Of a DNA stretch of 17,963 bases, positions 1 through 6,675 are shown piece after piece (within the stretch, counting starts at the first letter, position 1; the number at the start of each line of letters is the position of its first letter). Both the position numbers and the translations under genes were made by a program. Origin of the DNA: Caldisericota bacterium (GTDB lineage Bacteria > Caldisericota > Caldisericia > Cryosericales > Cryosericaceae); the NCBI GenBank assembly GCA_026390245.1, contig JAPLGI010000184.1:1-17963 (forward strand), in the 5' to 3' direction. Below the pieces are notes generated by a model. The model saw only the letters and a program-made list of their open reading frames with translations, was not told the origin of the DNA and ran no database searches.

Positions 1-345
1 GACTATCTGGAGATCAGACAGGAGATGTCCGCCGAGCAGGTGATCGAGCTTCTCCGCCGCGAGGCTCCCGACACGGAGACCATCTACTACTTGTATGTTA
101 CGGAGGACGATGGACATCTGGCAGGGATCCTGTCCCTGCGATCGCTCATCGTTGCGCAACCTGGCACTGCAGTGGCAGACATCATGCAGAAACGCACCGT
201 TTCCGTATTTGTCGACGACCCGAAGGGAAAAGTGGCCGAGATCATCGGCAAGTACAATTACCTGGCGCTTCCGGTCGTTGACCACGAAGGCGTTCTGCAG
301 GGAATCGTCACGGTCGACGACGTCATCGACCAGGCGATGGACTAG
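1..345 (+). CDS. MgtE-type CBS-domain protein, 5' truncated, no transporter domain
   Basis: The reading frame is open from base 1 and ends at TAG 343-345, so the N-terminus lies outside the window; the internal ATG at 25 is not a believable start. The visible 114 residues look like the end of the cytosolic MgtE N domain followed by a pair of CBS motifs. The APDTETIYYLYV segment and the closing LPVVDHEGVLQGIVTVDDVID are typical of the MgtE magnesium channel. In MgtE these domains bind Mg2+ and gate the channel. Here the protein stops right after the second CBS motif, where MgtE would continue into its membrane domain. The next gene, 8 bp downstream, is an Nramp-type transporter. I infer a soluble Mg2+-sensing partner or regulator of that transporter. 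Family assignment is solid; the regulatory role is inferred. Confidence 0.85.
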   Translation, partial: DYLEIRQEMSAEQVIELLRREAPDTETIYYLYVTEDDGHLAGILSLRSLIVAQPGTAVADIMQKRTVSVFVDDPKGKVAEIIGKYNYLALPVVDHEGVLQGIVTVDDVIDQAMD

Positions 346-353
346 CCCGGGCC

Positions 354-1631
354 ATGGTACGGATCTGGGAACGTGTCAGGGGCCGGGTCCGGCGTTTCGC
401 GCTGACGCTGCCCATCATCTTCGCTGTCCTTGGACCAGGGATCATCACGGGCAACGTCGACAACGATGCTGGAGGCATCACCACCTACAGTGTCATCGGT
501 GCCAGGTTCGGATACTCCATGTTGTGGATGCTGTTGCTTATCACGTTCACGTTGGCCATGATCCAGGAAATGAGCGCTCGCATGGGTGTCGTCACGGGCA
601 AGGGCCTGGCAGACCTCATCCGCGAACGGTTTGGCATTCGTCTGACCATGGTCGTCATGGTACTGCTGGTGTTTACGAATCTGACCAACACCATGGGCGA
701 ATTTGCCGGCGTGGCTGGATCGAGCTCCATCCTGGGTCTCAGCCGTTTCATCGCGATTCCTCTGGTCGCCTTTTTTGTGTGGCTTCTGGTCGTCAGAGGC
801 TCATACCGCGCCGTCGAAAAAGTTCTGCTCGTATTCTGTATCCTGTTCCTGACGTACGTCGTCAGCGCGTTCATGGCGCATCCCAACTGGGGCGTCGTTG
901 CCAGGTCCGCTGTTGTGCCGAGCTTTCAGATGAACCCCGAGTTCATCTCGCTGTTCATCGCCACGATCGGGACCACGATCGCGCCGTGGATGCAGTTCTA
1001 TCAGCAGTCCTCTGTCGCCGAGAAGGCGATTGACGTGAGAAACTACAAGTACGAAGCCCTGGATACATACATAGGCAGCTTCCTTACGAACTTCGTCTCC
1101 TTCTTCATCGTTGTTGCATGCGCGGGGACGCTGTTTGTAGCGGGCGTCCGTGTCAATACCGCGGCCGAAGCCGCAGGAGCACTTGCACCGCTCGCAGGAC
1201 GGTATGCCTCCGTCCTGTTTGCTGTAGGACTGCTCAATGCATCGATCATGGCTGCCGGAGTTCTTCCTCTCTCGACGGCGTATTCCGTGGCTGAAGCATT
1301 TGGCTGGGAATCGGGGGTTGGGAAGACATTCCACGAGGCCCCTCTCTTCTATGGCCTGTATACGGCACTCATCGTTCTGGGTGCGGGAACCATCATGTTC
1401 GTACCCGAGAGCAGACTCATCGGCGTCATGCTGTTCTCACAGGCGGCGAACGGTGTCTTGCTGCCCCTGATCCTCATCCTCATGCTGAAGCTGATCAATG
1501 ACAAGTCATTGATGGGTGAGTACGTCAACAGCCGGGGCAAGAACATCGCCGTATGGGCGCAAGCGGTCGTCATGATCGTGCTGGCCGCGACTCTGACGGT
1601 CCAGACGATGCTCCAGATAGTGAGGAAGTAG
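354..1631 (+). CDS. Nramp-family metal transporter, NRMT-like (probable Mg2+ uptake)
   Basis: This 425-residue membrane protein with about 11 hydrophobic segments is a proton-independent or proton-coupled divalent metal transporter of the SLC11/Nramp fold. Helix 1 starts with GPGIITGN. The canonical DPGN metal motif reads DAGG here (D38-G41): Asp is kept and Asn is replaced by Gly. In helix 6 the canonical MPH reads APW (A210-W212), so the transition-metal-selecting Met is missing. These changes are those I recall for NRAMP-related magnesium transporters, such as the studied Eggerthella protein. Substrate Mg2+ (perhaps Mn2+) is therefore inferred. The gene lies 8 bp after an MgtE-type sensor and is probably co-transcribed and translationally coupled with it, because no strong Shine-Dalgarno precedes ATG 354. 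Family call is sure; substrate moderately so. Confidence 0.9.
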   Translation: MVRIWERVRGRVRRFALTLPIIFAVLGPGIITGNVDNDAGGITTYSVIGARFGYSMLWMLLLITFTLAMIQEMSARMGVVTGKGLADLIRERFGIRLTMVVMVLLVFTNLTNTMGEFAGVAGSSSILGLSRFIAIPLVAFFVWLLVVRGSYRAVEKVLLVFCILFLTYVVSAFMAHPNWGVVARSAVVPSFQMNPEFISLFIATIGTTIAPWMQFYQQSSVAEKAIDVRNYKYEALDTYIGSFLTNFVSFFIVVACAGTLFVAGVRVNTAAEAAGALAPLAGRYASVLFAVGLLNASIMAAGVLPLSTAYSVAEAFGWESGVGKTFHEAPLFYGLYTALIVLGAGTIMFVPESRLIGVMLFSQAANGVLLPLILILMLKLINDKSLMGEYVNSRGKNIAVWAQAVVMIVLAATLTVQTMLQIVRK

Positions 1632-1647
1632 GTTCATGATTGTGCGA

Positions 1648-1669
1648 CAGGGAGAGTAGACTCTACCTG
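1648..1669. repeat. Imperfect inverted repeat between Nramp and MFS genes
   Basis: In the 70-bp gap between the Nramp stop and the MFS start, CAGG-G-AGAGT is followed after two bases by ACTCT-A-CCTG, a 10-bp-arm dyad with one mismatch. No T-run follows it, so it is a poor intrinsic terminator. An operator for the MFS gene is possible but unproven. Confidence 0.3.
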
Positions 1670-1701
1670 TAAGGTAATTCGGTTAGCGAAAGGAAACATA
1701 A

Positions 1702-3024
1702 GTGAACATTCGAAAACGGCTGCCTGCTTTTGAGTCTCGGGATTACCGACTCTGGTTTGCGGGTCAGAGCGTTTCGCTCGTTGGCACATGGCTTCAGAAT
1801 ACCGGTCAGGCCTGGCTTGTCCTCAGACTGACGAACTCGCCCTTCAAGCTGGGACTGCTGACCAGCATCCAGTTTCTTCCCTCTCTGGTCCTCTCGGTGT
1901 TCATCGGGCCGATCATCGATCGCTTTCCCAAGCGCTCGATCCTGCTGTTCACGCAGACCATGTATGCGCTGGCTGCTGCCGCTCTGGCTGTCGTAACGTT
2001 CGGAGGTCATGCGCAGTTCTGGCAAGTGCTCGTCATTGCTGCTTTCACAGGACTTATCAGTGCCGTCGACTGGCCAACCAGACAGTCGTTTGTAGGTGAG
2101 CAGGTGAACGACCGGTCCGCTGTTGTCAACGCTGTCGCGCTCAACAGCACGATGTTCAACATCGCGCGTGTCATCGGGCCCGGCATCGGTGGAGTCCTGA
2201 TCGCCGTCGTGGGCATCCCCTGGACCTTTGCTCTGAACTCAGCGAGTTTCATGGCTGTCATCATCAGCCTGCTCCTGATGAAAGCGGGCCGCAAGCCAAG
2301 CAAGACCAGCAAGGGGAGCTACTTGCAGGAAGTCCGGGAGGGAGGTCGGTACATTGCCGGGAATCAAGTCATCATGAGCCTCCTGGTTATTGCTGGCGTC
2401 ATCAGCCTCGTCCTGCTCAACTTCAACATCTTCATTCCGAGCTTCGCCAAGCTGACCCTTGGCCTGCAGGCTGATGCGTATGGGGGACTGATGTCGGCAA
2501 TGGGGGCAGGAGCGCTGGCCGCAGGGGTGCTCATGTCTCTTGGCGGGGCACGCCTTGAACCGACTCCCGCCTATGTCTATGGCGCCGGGTTCATCCTGGC
2601 AGTCGCGATGGTCCTAGTCGGAATCCAGCGCAATTTCTACCTGACCGGCCTGCTGCTGGTTTTCTGTGGATTCGGCATGGCCGCACTGTCGACAATGAGC
2701 AACACGGCGCTGCAGATGCAATCTCCCGATCACATGCGCGGCCGTGTCATGGCCGCCTATAACCTCGTCTTCGTGGGCTCGACCCCCATCGGTGCACTTT
2801 ATGCAGGCAAGATCTCAGATGCGCTTGGCGCCAACATGGGGTTCCTCGTCAGTGGGATCATTGGCGTCGTATTCCTGGGAGCGATGCTCACCTTCGTTAC
2901 CCCGCGGGCTTTCCGGGGCCTGAGGACATTCGCCGTGGCCGGCTCGTCCGCCACAGGCGGCTCTCAGACGGTCGACCCCTCCCCTGCGGTTGCGACCGGC
3001 ACGAATGGGGTGTCCAGAGCCTGA
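1702..3024 (+). CDS. MFS exporter, EntS-like (MFS_3 / DHA3 type)
   Basis: This 440-residue protein has about 12 membrane segments. The start, SRDYRLWFAGQSVSLVGTW, is typical of the MFS_3 group that includes the enterobactin exporter EntS and macrolide-type drug pumps. The loop between helices 2 and 3 carries the MFS motif A relative GPIIDRFPKR (residues 69-78). It probably exports a small molecule by proton antiport; the substrate cannot be read from the sequence. The start is GTG 1702, with GAAAGGA at 1688-1694 as ribosome binding site 7 nt upstream. The C-terminal tail of about 35 residues after the last helix is low-complexity and Ser/Thr/Ala-rich. Its final 61 bp overlap the converging sensor kinase gene, so both proteins use this DNA for weakly conserved tails. 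Confidence 0.88.
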   Translation: MNIRKRLPAFESRDYRLWFAGQSVSLVGTWLQNTGQAWLVLRLTNSPFKLGLLTSIQFLPSLVLSVFIGPIIDRFPKRSILLFTQTMYALAAAALAVVTFGGHAQFWQVLVIAAFTGLISAVDWPTRQSFVGEQVNDRSAVVNAVALNSTMFNIARVIGPGIGGVLIAVVGIPWTFALNSASFMAVIISLLLMKAGRKPSKTSKGSYLQEVREGGRYIAGNQVIMSLLVIAGVISLVLLNFNIFIPSFAKLTLGLQADAYGGLMSAMGAGALAAGVLMSLGGARLEPTPAYVYGAGFILAVAMVLVGIQRNFYLTGLLLVFCGFGMAALSTMSNTALQMQSPDHMRGRVMAAYNLVFVGSTPIGALYAGKISDALGANMGFLVSGIIGVVFLGAMLTFVTPRAFRGLRTFAVAGSSATGGSQTVDPSPAVATGTNGVSRA

Positions 3025-5282
3025 CGCACGCGTGTAGCCAGTTCCTGAAGCGTATATGGTTTCGGAATGAAGGCCACGAAGCCCATGCTGGTGAAAGGAG
3101 TCTCGGTCGCATCGTAGCCGGACATCAGGATTGCAGCAACTGATGGGTTGATGTCATGAAGCTTCTCGAACAGTTCCTTGCCATTCATGTGCGGCATCAT
3201 CATGTCGACCAGGACCAGATCGATGGACTGCCAGGAATCCTTATAGATGGCGAGCGCATTCGTCGGATCGGCAGTGTCGATGACGCGATATCCGAGACCA
3301 GAGAGGACTCTGACGGCCACGCCGCGGACGATGTCTTCGTCATCCACGATGAGCACCGACTCTCCCCGGGCAGACCGTGGCATTGATCCCGAGACGGGTG
3401 CCTGGCGGGCCCTTCCCTGGGCTTCAGCCCGGGAGATGGCTGGAAGGTACAGCGTGAACGTCGTCCCCTGGTCGGGCAGCGAAGCCACCGTGACGGTTCC
3501 TCCGTGGTCGCGCACGACACGCCAGACGATGGACAGCCCCAGCCCGGTCCCTTCAGGGCGCGTCGTGAAGAACGGTTCGAACAGATGATCCCTGGCCTCA
3601 GGCGAAAGGCCGCACCCAGTGTCCGAGACGGCTACCTGGACGTAGTTGCCGTCTGGCAGGACAGGAAGGTCGTGGCCGGTGCAAAAGGATTCGTCGATGG
3701 TGACGTTGCTGGCCTCGACCGTGAGGCTGCCACCCTTGTGTCCCAGTGCGTCGCGGGCATTGATGATCAGGTTCAGGAAGACCTCCTCCAGCTGTGTGCG
3801 GTCGCCAGGAACGTACGCCAGGTCTGGAGCGATTCTCTGTACCAGGGCCGTGCGCTTGTCGAAACCCGGCATGGCGATTGAGAGCGTATCTGCAAGGACC
3901 CCGCCGACGTCGACGTCGGTGATCGTCGGCGTGCCCTTGCGCGAGAAGGACAGCAGCCGGTGCGTCAGTTCCGCGGCGCGCCTGGCGGCGCGCTCAATGA
4001 TGTCCAGTCCCTCATAGAGCTCGGTCCCTTCCGTAGCGTCGACCCTGAGCAGTGAAGCGTGTCCCATGATGCCGCCCATGATGTTGTTGAAGTCGTGTGC
4101 GATGCCCCCCGCGAGTCTGCCGACAGCTTCCATCTTTTGTGACTGCAGGAGTTCCCGTTGCAGCTGCCGTGTTCGTTCTTCGGTACGTCGCTGTTCTGTG
4201 ACGTCCCGGAAGATCCCCTGCACGATGGAAGTTCCGGCAGAAGGGATGGACTGCAGGGAAGCCTCGCAGATGACCTGACTGCCGTCATGCGCGACAAAAA
4301 CCCAGTCGAACCTCTGTGCCCGGCCTGCAAGGGCTTCATCTTCGAATGTGCGCATTGCATCGGTGGATAGGCGGCCGTCCGGCTGAACGGCCGGGCTGCT
4401 GCTGGCAACAGTTCTTCCTGCCAGCTGACCGACCGTGGTGCCCAGCGCTCGCCCTGCGGCAGTGTTCGCCTGTGCAATGACATGCTCGCGAAGGATCAGC
4501 GTGGGGTCTGGAGCTTCATCGAACAAGGCGTGATACTGCTCGTACGCCATGCGAACGGTCTGTTCGGCCTTGAGCTGATCTCGCAGGTCCCGGGCGACGA
4601 TGAGAACGCGCCTGCTGGGAGGCGGCAGGTTCGATGTCGCGACTTCGACGGGAATGACAGTCCCGTCAGATGCGACGAACTGCCAGCGTGTTGACGCGAG
4701 GCTTCGGTCCTCCAGAGACGTCAGAGTACTCGACGCATCGGCCTGTCCGATGAACATGATGGACTCGAGGGTAGCACCGACCAGATCAGAGTCCCTTCGA
4801 GCGAGGAGAGAGCACAGGGTTCCATTGACTGCCTCGATATGCACCTTTCCCTCGACGCTCTCCGTCAGCAGTGCGGGTTCCGGGATTGCTGCAAACAACT
4901 GCTGATAGTAGGCGGCGTGCTCGCGTGCGGCGCGCTCCCGTGAAGCCAGCAGGTAGATCGCGACCATGATGATCGCGATGCCCCCGAGGATCAGCAGGGT
5001 CGCTATCAACCGATTGCTGTCGGCGTCGAAGCCAACGAGATGTCCGTTGCGCAAGAAGACGAAGGGTTCATAGATGTTTGCGGCGACGACCAGCTGGGGA
5101 GGAGCCGGGACCGGAGCCGTGGCACGAACTGCTGAAAGAGGGGCAAGAAGGATGACTGTCGCCATGACAATGCCGGCAGCGCGACGCAGGGCCCACGTCG
5201 TCCCCGGTGCTCCCCGGCGGACAGAACGACCAGTATTGGCCGAGGTTACCCTCTGCACTCCACCCTCTTTCGGCATATGCAC
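2964..5282 (-). CDS. Hybrid sensor histidine kinase with receiver; residual periplasmic binding domain
   Basis: This 772-residue membrane-anchored kinase has, in order: a signal-like hydrophobic stretch (about 33-52), a 28-residue fragment resembling the start of a SBP_bac_3 amino-acid-binding domain (62-89, with YEPFVF and GHLVGFDAD), a membrane helix (92-113), two PAS domains (about 121-235 and 246-366), a HisKA domain with phospho-acceptor His396 in AHDFNN, and a HATPase domain (N-box N508, G1 DTGCGLS at 554, G2 GTGLGLS at 578). A C-terminal receiver follows (641-757, acidic pair D647/D648, acceptor D693, K741). It would autophosphorylate and pass phosphate to its own receiver; no DNA-binding output or Hpt domain is present. 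The sensor domain appears internally deleted. GTG 5282 gives the longest form, but ATG 5276 or an inner GTG could be the start. Neighbouring genes give no clue to the pathway controlled. Confidence 0.88.
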   Translation of the reverse strand: MHMPKEGGVQRVTSANTGRSVRRGAPGTTWALRRAAGIVMATVILLAPLSAVRATAPVPAPPQLVVAANIYEPFVFLRNGHLVGFDADSNRLIATLLILGGIAIIMVAIYLLASRERAAREHAAYYQQLFAAIPEPALLTESVEGKVHIEAVNGTLCSLLARRDSDLVGATLESIMFIGQADASSTLTSLEDRSLASTRWQFVASDGTVIPVEVATSNLPPPSRRVLIVARDLRDQLKAEQTVRMAYEQYHALFDEAPDPTLILREHVIAQANTAAGRALGTTVGQLAGRTVASSSPAVQPDGRLSTDAMRTFEDEALAGRAQRFDWVFVAHDGSQVICEASLQSIPSAGTSIVQGIFRDVTEQRRTEERTRQLQRELLQSQKMEAVGRLAGGIAHDFNNIMGGIMGHASLLRVDATEGTELYEGLDIIERAARRAAELTHRLLSFSRKGTPTITDVDVGGVLADTLSIAMPGFDKRTALVQRIAPDLAYVPGDRTQLEEVFLNLIINARDALGHKGGSLTVEASNVTIDESFCTGHDLPVLPDGNYVQVAVSDTGCGLSPEARDHLFEPFFTTRPEGTGLGLSIVWRVVRDHGGTVTVASLPDQGTTFTLYLPAISRAEAQGRARQAPVSGSMPRSARGESVLIVDDEDIVRGVAVRVLSGLGYRVIDTADPTNALAIYKDSWQSIDLVLVDMMMPHMNGKELFEKLHDINPSVAAILMSGYDATETPFTSMGFVAFIPKPYTLQELATRVRQALDTPFVPVATAGEGSTV

Positions 5283-5499
5283 ATGATACCCGCCAAACCT
5301 CTTCTGTAAAGCTGAATTCTCACCCTCCCTGCACTCCGGTGGCTCAGTCCGAACAGGACAGTCGTGGCAAACAGGGATACGGAACGCCAGGCGAGACCAC
5401 GCGTCCAGAATATGCGCTTATACTATGTATACGGTTCCAGGAAGACGTAGGGACAGCGCGACGCTCATTGTGGTACACGGGAGGGAGGACCAGGCACCT
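5283..5499. promoter_or_regulatory. Divergent intergenic region between sensor kinase and HAD genes
   Basis: This 217-bp gap must hold promoters for the kinase (minus) and the HAD gene (plus). On the + strand TATACT at 5419-5424 is a fair -10 box, but no good -35 lies at the right distance. On the minus strand I see no convincing promoter. A GGAGG at 5484-5488 serves the HAD GTG start. No clear terminator or long repeat. Confidence 0.3.
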
Positions 5500-6342
5500 G
5501 TGAACAGACTTGCCGTTTTTGACCTTGACCGCACGTTGCTCGATGACACGTCGTCGATCTCTGAGGGACTAGTGCAGCGATTGGCGGCAGCGCTGGTTCC
5601 CGGGCTTTCCTGTACGGTCGCTTCGGGGCGTGATCTCGAGCGCATCGCGCCTTTTCTTGACCAGCTTGGCTGGAAATCGGTGCCCGTGATCGCCGAGCAG
5701 GGCGCACTCGTCGTCGAGTCCGGGAGTGGTCACATTCTCCTGGAACGCGGCATATCGCGCGAGGTACTGCTTGGCACACTGGACACAGTTCGTTCGACGC
5801 GCATCCCGCTGAACGTCATCGTGTACGGACGAGATGCTCCACAGGTATTCCGGAGTGCAGGGGCGCCAAGTTTTGTCGAAAGGAGGCTGTCCGGACCGTA
5901 TTGGAACGGTCCGCGCGACGTGCCGCCTCTCGAGGAGGTTGTCACGGCAGGCGTACGCAAGATCACCATCATATGTCGGCCTGGGGACACCGGGGGCATC
6001 AGGGATACGCTGGCAGCAGAACTCGGGCCGCGCGCCACGGTAGTCACGGCGGACGTGAACTTCATCAACATCATGGATACCGGGGTCAACAAGGGCACAG
6101 CGCTCGGGTGGCTGATGGCGTACCTTGGGCTGGAGAGGGGCAACGTCATGGCTGTCGGAGACTGTGAGGCAGACCAGAGCATGTTCGCAGTTGCCGGGGT
6201 TTCGGTTGCGGTTGCCAATGCTGACAAACAGACTCAGTCGATGGCAAGGTATGTCGTGCCCTCAAACAATGAGCAGGGTGCCGCCCTGGCTCTGGAGAGC
6301 TTCGCGGACGGCAGGTTCAGATTCTTCACGTCTGGAGCTTGA
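5500..6342 (+). CDS. HAD-IIB (Cof-type) sugar-phosphatase-like hydrolase
   Basis: This 280-residue cytosolic hydrolase has all HAD signatures: nucleophile D8 and acid/base D10 in FDLDRTLL (Arg replaces the usual Gly), motif II Ser42 in VASGR, motif III Lys198 in GVNKGTAL, and motif IV GDCEADQSM (D221, D225). The large insert between motifs II and III is the C2-type cap of the Cof / sucrose-phosphatase / phosphomannomutase-like branch, which dephosphorylates sugar phosphates or related small metabolites. The exact substrate is unknown. I place the start at GTG 5500, directly before NRLAVFDLD, with GGAGG at 5484-5488. The frame stays open to ATG 5425, but those 25 residues are not family-like and a -10-like TATACT ends just before that ATG. 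The gene seems monocistronic or leads into the small-ORF region downstream. Confidence 0.88.
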   Translation: MNRLAVFDLDRTLLDDTSSISEGLVQRLAAALVPGLSCTVASGRDLERIAPFLDQLGWKSVPVIAEQGALVVESGSGHILLERGISREVLLGTLDTVRSTRIPLNVIVYGRDAPQVFRSAGAPSFVERRLSGPYWNGPRDVPPLEEVVTAGVRKITIICRPGDTGGIRDTLAAELGPRATVVTADVNFINIMDTGVNKGTALGWLMAYLGLERGNVMAVGDCEADQSMFAVAGVSVAVANADKQTQSMARYVVPSNNEQGAALALESFADGRFRFFTSGA

Positions 6343-6366
6343 CAACCAGGCATCCCCCGGTACATT
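6339..6366 (+). promoter_or_regulatory. Candidate sigma-70 promoter at the end of the HAD gene
   Basis: A perfect TTGACA (6339-6344, overlapping the HAD stop codon) is followed by a 16-bp spacer and TACATT (6361-6366, four of six -10 matches). The predicted transcript would start near 6373. TTGACAACC recurs at 6391-6399 without a partner -10. Supported by motif match only. Confidence 0.4.
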
Positions 6367-6411
6367 GATACGGCTTCAGCAGTGCGAGCATTGACAACCG
6401 GGAGGTGGCTC

Positions 6412-6675
6412 ATGAACGAAGACAGCATGATGAGAAAAGCCACGCGGCCCATCGAGAAGAACCGCCGGACACGGAGCAGACCAGCGAAGATCCGGCACCT
6501 TCAGAAACAGCAGAAGCTGTGGATGGTGTCCAAGATGGAATGGCGCAAGTCCGGGACAAGACCGGGACCTGCGCCTTTTCCATTTCCACAACCTGTGCTC
6601 ACCGCTGCAGCGCCCCCATGGAACAGCGCAGCCCGCGTTGCTCAGCCTGCGTTCTCCCGCCCCTGGGCAGCCTGA
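6412..6675 (+). CDS. Doubtful small basic protein, 87 aa, unknown
   Basis: I do not recognise this product. In its favour: a strong ribosome site, GGAGGT at 6401-6406, sits 5 nt before ATG 6412. A promoter-like TTGACA/TACATT lies upstream, and in the first 48 codons the third positions are clearly GC-rich in this frame but not in the overlapping frame from GTG 6405. The product begins MNEDSMMRK and is very basic (many Arg, Lys, Gln), then becomes Pro/Ala-rich. Against it: a good terminator hairpin (6542-6579) lies within the frame, all three + frames are open here, and the 3' end runs 34 bp into the converging ABC gene. The N-terminal part may be a real small protein with a wrong or frameshifted end, or the locus may be a non-coding RNA. 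Confidence 0.3.
   Translation: MNEDSMMRKATRPIEKNRRTRSRPAKIRHLQKQQKLWMVSKMEWRKSGTRPGPAPFPFPQPVLTAAAPPWNSAARVAQPAFSRPWAA
6542..6579 (+). terminator. Rho-independent terminator, + strand
   Basis: The arms 6542-6555 and 6562-6575 pair at 12 of 14 positions (GGCGCA with TGCGCC, then two mismatched positions), with a 6-nt loop, followed directly by TTTT (6576-6579). On the opposite strand no T-run follows, so it should stop rightward transcripts from the HAD gene or the 6339 promoter. Confidence 0.6.

Noticed and set aside
1648..1669. The inverted repeat after the Nramp gene as a terminator
   Set aside because: The stem has a mismatch, a tiny loop and no following T-run.
5425..5499. An upstream ATG start for the HAD gene
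   Set aside because: The 25 added residues are not family-like, no ribosome site precedes ATG 5425, and GTG 5500 has GGAGG upstream and starts right at the HAD fold.
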